Below, one piece after another: positions 13,527 to 17,524 of a stretch of 17,524 nt of DNA (the first letter of the stretch is position 1; each line of letters starts with the position of its first letter). The notes under the pieces were generated by a model that searched no databases, had not been told where the DNA came from, and saw only the letters and a list, made by a program, of their open reading frames with translations. The stretch is from NCBI GenBank assembly GCA_946886365.1, contig CAMPIM010000082.1, positions 1 to 17,524 of the forward strand, in the 5' to 3' direction. The translations under genes were made by a program, and so were the position numbers. The DNA comes from an uncultured Novosphingobium sp. (GTDB taxonomy: Bacteria > Pseudomonadota > Alphaproteobacteria > Sphingomonadales > Sphingomonadaceae).

Positions 13527-13889
13527 GCTCTCACAACTCCGCCCGCCTATCTTATAGGACTGGATATATGTCTTCGGATAAGTATCTTCTGATTTCAATT
13601 AATAAGGGTGAAGTGAATCTAAATGATATATCCGGGCAAGAGCAATGATAGATTGCAACGGACGTAGTAAATTAGCGAAATCACTCCGCGACGATGAACG
13701 AAAGCTCATCTTCCTCACGACCCCTTCTCCCGAACCCGCGCCATGATTGTCAGCGTCTGACCGGACCATCGCAGGCCCGCCTTCATTACGCAAGAGCAAC
13801 AGGAAAAATCAGGGGCAAAGTCAATAACATGCCCCGCTCATTGTTTCGACACCGAAACACGATTTCAGAAGACGATTCTTCTCGCCATC
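13527..13889. other. Intergenic region between uvrC and the sensor kinase gene
   Basis: This 363-base gap holds no gene I can support. The part nearest the kinase start (13540-13660) is AT-rich and contains TATAAGATAG on the minus strand about 22 bases upstream of ATG 13526; it is a plausible promoter region, but no matching -35 is convincing. A short minus-strand frame (13599-13799) begins with TTG, lacks a ribosome binding site and resembles nothing I know. The part nearest uvrC holds the palindrome listed separately. Confidence 0.4.
13842..13859. repeat. Palindrome downstream of uvrC
   Basis: TGTTTCG and CGAAACA (7 bp, loop ACAC) form an 18-base inverted repeat, 31 bases beyond the uvrC stop. 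No U-tract follows on the minus strand, so it is a weak candidate terminator; it could equally be a protein-binding site. Confidence 0.4.
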
Positions 13890-15806
13890 TCATCCATGAA
13901 AATAATCAAAAATCTGCTGCGCCACCGCTTTCGAAACACCAGGCGCTTTCAGCAAATCTTCCAGCGCCGCACTTTTCACCGCCTTCGCCGTTCCAAAATG
14001 CATTAGCAGCGCCCTCTTCCGCGACGGACCAATTCCCGGCACCTCATCCAGCGAACTGGTCGAAATCGCCTTACTCCGCTTCTGCCGGTGCGCCCCGATC
14101 GCAAAACGATGCGCCTCATCCCGCAATCGCTGCAGGTAGAACAGGACGGGATGATTGATCGGAAAACTAATCTCCCGCCCATCCGGCATATGGAACACTT
14201 CCCGTCCATCACGCCCATGATGCGGCCCCTTCGCGATACCGATCATGCAAATATCCTCGATCCCCAAATCTTCCAGGATCGCCCGCGCCGCCGACAACTG
14301 CCCCTTGCCGCCATCGATCAGCACCAGGTCGGGCCACTCCCCACTATCGCGATCAGGATCTTCCCGCGCAGCCCGGCCGAAACGCCGCTCGAACATCTCC
14401 CGCATCATCGCGAAGTCATCGTTAGATGTTTCGGGGTTCTTCATGTTGAACTTGCGATAGGCATTCTTGCGGAAACCTTCCGGCCCCGCGACCACCATCG
14501 CGCCCAGCGCATGGCTTCCCTGGATATGGCTGTTGTCATAAATCTCGATCCGGTCAGGCACGCCATCCAACCCGAATGTCTCGACCATCTCTTCCAGAAT
14601 CTTAGCCTGCGTCGTCGTCTCGGCCAGCCTTCGGTCCAGCGCCTCCACCGCATTGCGCTGCGCCTGCTTGATCAGCCGCGTCCGATCGCCGCGCTGTGGA
14701 ACCTCGATCCGTACCTTGGACCCGATCCGCTCCGTCAGAGCCTGCGCCATCAGTTCGCATTCCATCGGCGCGCGGTCGGACAGGATCAATTTAGGCGGCG
14801 GCACTTCCTCGTAAAATTGCGCCATGAAACTCGCCAGCACCTCCTCTTCTGCCACTTCAGCCGTGTGGACAGGGAAGAAGCTACGATGTCCCCAATTCTG
14901 TCCGCCCCGAATGAAGAAGGCCTGGATACACATCGAACCACCCTTCGTCGCCAGCGCGAAGATGTCCGCATCGCCCAGCCCTTCGGCGTTGATCGCCTGA
15001 CTACCCTGAATGAAGGTCAACGCCTTAAGCCGGTCGCGCAGAACGGCGGCCTGTTCGAAATCCATCGCTTCCGAAGCGGCCTGCATCGCCTCGCCCAGCT
15101 TCTTCTGCACGGCAGTCGATTTGCCGCCCAGGAAATCCTGCGCATCCTTCACCAGCTCTGCATAGCCAGCCTCATCGATCCGCTGGACACAAGGTGCCGA
15201 ACAACGCTTGATCTGAAACAGAAGGCAGGGCCGCGACCGGTTCGCAAAGAAGCTGTCCGTGCAACTCCGCAGCAGAAACAGTTTCTGCAGCGCATTGATA
15301 GTCCGCGTCACCGACCCCGCGCTGGCGAAGGGGCCATAATAGCGCCCCTTATATTTGCGCGCACCACGATGTTTCTGGACCCGAGGAAAATGATGATCTT
15401 CCCGCAAAAGGATGAAGGGGAAGCTTTTGTCGTCCCGCAGCAGCACATTGTAAGGCGGCCGGAACCGTTTGATCAGTTGCGCTTCCAGCAATAGCGCCTC
15501 GGCCTCGCTGTTAGTCGTCACGATCGTCATCGACCGCGTTTGCGCCACCATGCGCTGCAATCGCTTTGGCAGGCGATCCACCTGCGTATAATTCGCCACC
15601 CTATTGCGCAGCGCCCGTGCCTTGCCAACATAGAGAACGTCACCGCGAGCATCCTGCATCCGGTAAACACCAGGCCGCGTCGGCAGAGTCTTCAGCGTGG
15701 TACGGATCGCCTCTACCCCTGCCTCGATATCCGGCGTGCCTGCTCCGCGTACGGTGAAGCTGGCCTTGTCCTCATGAAAACGGTCGGGAGATTGGGGATG
15801 CGACAT
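13890..15806 (-). CDS. uvrC: UvrC, excinuclease ABC subunit C
   Basis: A 638-residue dual endonuclease of nucleotide excision repair, which makes the 3' and 5' incisions around a lesion with UvrB. The N-terminal GIY-YIG domain (about 40-118) shows GVYRM and DVLYVGKARALRNRVANY. A four-cysteine set follows (182, 194, 202, 206), matching the known Fe-S cluster ligands of UvrC. Next come the UVR motif binding UvrB (about 236-266, AMDFEQAAVLRDRL), the RNase H-like endonuclease domain with IEIYDNSHIQGS and DLVLIDGGKGQL, and C-terminal helix-hairpin-helix motifs (DEVPGIGPSRKRALL, KAPGVSKAVAQQIF). Length and domains are complete. ATG 15806 has no evident Shine-Dalgarno. The first 35 residues are an extension before the conserved core. 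Confidence 0.97.
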   Translation of the reverse strand: MSHPQSPDRFHEDKASFTVRGAGTPDIEAGVEAIRTTLKTLPTRPGVYRMQDARGDVLYVGKARALRNRVANYTQVDRLPKRLQRMVAQTRSMTIVTTNSEAEALLLEAQLIKRFRPPYNVLLRDDKSFPFILLREDHHFPRVQKHRGARKYKGRYYGPFASAGSVTRTINALQKLFLLRSCTDSFFANRSRPCLLFQIKRCSAPCVQRIDEAGYAELVKDAQDFLGGKSTAVQKKLGEAMQAASEAMDFEQAAVLRDRLKALTFIQGSQAINAEGLGDADIFALATKGGSMCIQAFFIRGGQNWGHRSFFPVHTAEVAEEEVLASFMAQFYEEVPPPKLILSDRAPMECELMAQALTERIGSKVRIEVPQRGDRTRLIKQAQRNAVEALDRRLAETTTQAKILEEMVETFGLDGVPDRIEIYDNSHIQGSHALGAMVVAGPEGFRKNAYRKFNMKNPETSNDDFAMMREMFERRFGRAAREDPDRDSGEWPDLVLIDGGKGQLSAARAILEDLGIEDICMIGIAKGPHHGRDGREVFHMPDGREISFPINHPVLFYLQRLRDEAHRFAIGAHRQKRSKAISTSSLDEVPGIGPSRKRALLMHFGTAKAVKSAALEDLLKAPGVSKAVAQQIFDYFHG

Positions 15807-16225
15807 GGGTGCAGAGATAGCGGTGACACAGACAAGCGCAATGGCTGGGCGCCGCTTCCTGAACCTTGGAGTCTAAATCAGCGCGAACCACCTTGACCAT
15901 CTTCGGCCTTGTTCACGCGTGATTAGACGCCCGCGACATCCGGCCCCCCTTCCAACATCGGAGCGCGGATGACCGGAAATAATCGTAGAGACTTTGATCC
16001 TCGGCAACCGGAGATGCGCGACATCCGCATGGAGAGGGAATCGTTTCCGAGATCGGGATCGTCGCTGTGCATGATATTCAAACTGCTCATAACCGGACGC
16101 AGGGGAGCGACACCAAGCTCCGCATGGTCATCGACAACAGCGGGCTTGCCGGTCAATCTTCTATTGTCGGCACATCGCGCGAGATATTAGCTGGGAACAT
16201 ACAAGGCCGATCCACATCCAGACAT
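15807..16225. other. Gene-free region between the ATP synthase terminator and uvrC
   Basis: About 420 bases without a supported gene. Overlapping open frames exist on both strands (15923-16156 minus; 15969-16190 and 16067-16267 plus), but none has a convincing ribosome binding site, recognisable motif or clear coding bias. The plus frame ending at 16267 reads through the terminator hairpin, which argues against it. The uvrC promoter should lie at the left end; TTGCGC, 15 bases, then CTATCT occurs just before the uvrC ATG on the minus strand but is too weak to call. Confidence 0.4.
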
Positions 16226-16265
16226 AAAAAAGGGCCGGTGCGACAAACCGCATCGACCCCTTTTT
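16226..16265 (-). terminator. Rho-independent terminator of the atp F0 operon
   Basis: A strong hairpin lies 18 bases after the atpF stop. The arms are about 16227-16242 and 16249-16265: A/G-rich AAAAAGGG pairs with CCCTTTTT around an inner CGGTGCG/CGCATCG stem with loop ACAAAC. On the minus strand it is followed by six T (16231-16226). The T-run on the other side makes it potentially bidirectional. Its position marks the end of the ATP synthase F0 transcript. Confidence 0.85.
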
Positions 16266-16283
16266 AAGACGAAATCGTCGGCT

Positions 16284-16898
16284 TCAGATGCTGGGGCCAA
16301 GACCCTTGATTGCGCTATCCACCAACTGCCGATCCGCGCCCCCGTCATGGTTCTGCGCGATCAGCGTCGCAGCCGCGCTGGTGGCAGCGTTGACGGCCTT
16401 TGTACGGATGCCCGCAATGGCAGAGCGTTCCGCTGCACCGATCTTGTCCTCGGCCATCTTTTGGCGACGGGCGACCAGCGCTACCGCATTGGCCTTGGCG
16501 TCTTCGAGCAGCGTTGCCGCTTCGCTCTCGGCCGACTTGCGCATCGCTTCGGCTTCACCAGCCGCATTGGCCAGCTTCGCTTCATATTCAGCCTTCAGCG
16601 CGTCAGCCTCGGCGCGCAGCTTTGCAGCTTCCGCCAACTGTTCCTTAATCTGGGCGATCCGGCCGTCGAGCACATTGCCGATCAGCGCGGGGACCTTCTT
16701 GACCAGGAGGATCAGGATGAACACCGCCATCGCCAAGCTGACCCAGGCGGTCGCGTCCATGCCAACGGCCTTCGGATCAGTATGCGGCGCCACGCCTTCA
16801 TGCGCGACGGTGCCTACCGGCTCCATCCCTTCGGAGTGAATTGCGTCGTCAAGATGCGGAGGCGTACCTTCGCTATGCTGTGCTGCTGCCTCAGCCAT
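16284..16898 (-). CDS. atpF: ATP synthase F0 subunit b
   Basis: A 204-residue peripheral-stalk subunit that links F1 to the membrane sector of ATP synthase. One membrane helix (about 50-66, TAWVSLAMAVFILILLV) is followed by a long charged, Ala/Glu/Lys-rich coiled coil (about 75-190). Before the helix there is a 48-residue His- and acid-rich extension with repeated HSEG/HEG words, longer than in the E. coli protein. The ATG at 16898 overlaps the b' stop by eight bases (ATGGCTGA), so the pair should be coupled. The order c, b', b in transcription is the usual alphaproteobacterial F0 arrangement. It is the last gene before the terminator. Confidence 0.94.
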   Translation of the reverse strand: MAEAAAQHSEGTPPHLDDAIHSEGMEPVGTVAHEGVAPHTDPKAVGMDATAWVSLAMAVFILILLVKKVPALIGNVLDGRIAQIKEQLAEAAKLRAEADALKAEYEAKLANAAGEAEAMRKSAESEAATLLEDAKANAVALVARRQKMAEDKIGAAERSAIAGIRTKAVNAATSAAATLIAQNHDGGADRQLVDSAIKGLGPSI

Positions 16899-17385
16899 GG
16901 GCCAGTGCCGCCTTTACTGCGTTGCGGGCCGCTTCGTCCGACGCATTCACGCCGGAAATACGAGCCACCATGTCGCGCGCCGCTTCGGCGGCGACGGTTT
17001 CAATCTCTGCCATAGCTGCTTGGCTGGCCGCCTTGATGCGGGCTTCGGCAGCGCCGATCCGCGTGGCGATTTCAGCGTCGGCGGCAGCAAGCTGCACTTC
17101 GGAAGCCTTCGCAGCTTCCGCTTTCGCACGGGCCAGCGTTGCCTGGGCCGCAGCCCTGCTTTCCGCATCGCGGGTGCGATAATCAGCCTCTGCCTCATCG
17201 GCGCGGGCGAAGGCAGCCTTGGCTGCGTCCAGATCACCTGTGATCTTCGCGTCGCGCGCGTCGGCCGTCGCCTGAACCTTAGGGACCATACCCTGGCCTA
17301 TGACGAAGAAGACAAAGCCGAATGTCAGCAGCATCCAGAAAATCTGAGATGCATAGGTTTCGGCAATTTGCGCGATTTGAGGCAT
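16891..17385 (-). CDS. ATP synthase F0 subunit b'
   Basis: A 164-residue second b-type stalk subunit; photosynthetic bacteria, chloroplasts and alphaproteobacteria use a b/b' pair. A membrane helix lies near the N-terminus (about 13-32, SQIFWMLLTFGFVFFVIGQG), then VPKVQATADARDAKITGDLD and a long alanine-rich coiled coil to the C-terminus. The gene is often named atpF' or atpG. ATG 17385 has only a weak GGAC upstream. It is read after atpE across an 85-base spacer with a strong hairpin and overlaps atpF downstream. Confidence 0.93.
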   Translation of the reverse strand: MPQIAQIAETYASQIFWMLLTFGFVFFVIGQGMVPKVQATADARDAKITGDLDAAKAAFARADEAEADYRTRDAESRAAAQATLARAKAEAAKASEVQLAAADAEIATRIGAAEARIKAASQAAMAEIETVAAEAARDMVARISGVNASDEAARNAVKAALAHG

Positions 17386-17420
17386 TATAGGTCCGTCCGA
17401 TCAGGGCGCCGTCAATTCAT

Positions 17421-17460
17421 GCGGACGGGCGGGACAGCGACAGCCGCCCTGCCCGTCCGC
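17421..17460 (-). repeat. Strong hairpin between atpE and the b' gene
   Basis: A perfect 10-bp G/C-rich inverted repeat (GCGGACGGGC at 17421-17430 with GCCCGTCCGC at 17451-17460), extendable by about three inner pairs. It begins 10 bases after the atpE stop. No U-tract follows in the transcript, so an mRNA-stabilising or processing role is more likely than termination. This fits the known need for many more c subunits than b subunits, but is inferred here. Confidence 0.7.
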
Positions 17461-17470
17461 CGAGCGGTTG

Positions 17471-17524
17471 TCAGGCCACGAATACCAGGATCATGGCGAT
17501 AACGAACGCCAGCAGACCCAGAAG
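17471..17524 (-). CDS. atpE: ATP synthase F0 subunit c (partial, C-terminal 17 residues)
   Basis: The frame is open from the right edge to a TGA at 17473-17471 and encodes LLGLLAFVIAMILVFVA. This matches the hydrophobic second helix at the end of the proteolipid c subunit, which forms the proton-driven rotor ring. The catalytic acidic residue lies outside the window. The call rests on this short tail plus its position directly upstream of b' and b in transcription order. Confidence 0.85.
   Translation of the reverse strand, partial: LLGLLAFVIAMILVFVA

Noticed and set aside
13599..13799. Minus-strand 66-codon open frame between uvrC and the sensor kinase
   Set aside because: It starts with TTG, has no ribosome binding site and no recognisable motif, and its end lies in the AT-rich promoter region of the kinase gene.
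13842..13859. Palindrome after uvrC as a LexA (SOS) operator
   Set aside because: Alphaproteobacterial LexA sites are direct repeats of GTTC with seven bases between them. This is an inverted repeat and lies at the 3' end of uvrC, not at its promoter.
15923..16267. Overlapping small frames on both strands between uvrC and the atp terminator
   Set aside because: No motif, ribosome binding site or consistent coding bias; one frame reads through the terminator hairpin. A decayed gene cannot be excluded without a database search.

Overview
The window looks like chromosomal DNA of a GC-rich alphaproteobacterium, most likely a sphingomonad (Sphingomonas/Sphingobium group). This is inferred from the cpa-style Tad locus, the paired b and b' ATP synthase subunits typical of alphaproteobacteria, the codon bias, and one GC-rich palindromic intergenic element. 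Every gene I can support is read on the minus strand, so transcription runs from high to low coordinates. No CRISPR array, rRNA, tRNA, transposase or phage gene was seen.

Positions 1-10174 hold a nearly complete Tad/Flp type IVc pilus operon. In transcription order it is: two tandem Flp pilins, cpaB, cpaC (secretin), a small lipoprotein where cpaD usually sits, tadG, two TadE-family pseudopilins, cpaE, tadA/cpaF (ATPase), tadB, and tadC, which runs off the left edge. Junctions from cpaB to tadC are tight or overlapping (ATGA, GTGA, TGATG, TTGA), which suggests translational coupling. TadA drives the TadB/TadC platform, CpaE is a ParA-like partner, CpaC is the outer-membrane channel and CpaB its periplasmic partner. 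The TadE/F/G proteins are minor pilins or adaptors. No prepilin peptidase (cpaA/tadV) and no tadD are visible; they may lie outside the window.

Positions 10175-10870 are non-coding: first a hairpin-rich pilin leader with a nine-base G/C homopolymer, then an AT-rich stretch that probably holds the pilin promoter. A DUF2569-like membrane protein (10871-11653), a palindromic repeat, and an orphan NarX/DesK-type sensor kinase (11868-13526) follow.

Positions 13890-15806 encode UvrC of nucleotide excision repair. After a gene-free gap, 16226-17524 holds a Rho-independent terminator and the end of the ATP synthase F0 operon: atpF (b), the b' gene, and the last 17 codons of atpE (c subunit), with a strong hairpin between atpE and b'.

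The Tad system as a whole is known. The points most worth a second look are: the structured pilin leader with a slippage-prone tract; two pilins with a conserved cysteine pair but different tails; the short glycine-tailed lipoprotein in the CpaD position; the low-GC, cysteine-rich pseudopilin block; and a CpaE P-loop lacking the usual lysines. I did not find convincing evidence of a wholly new system.
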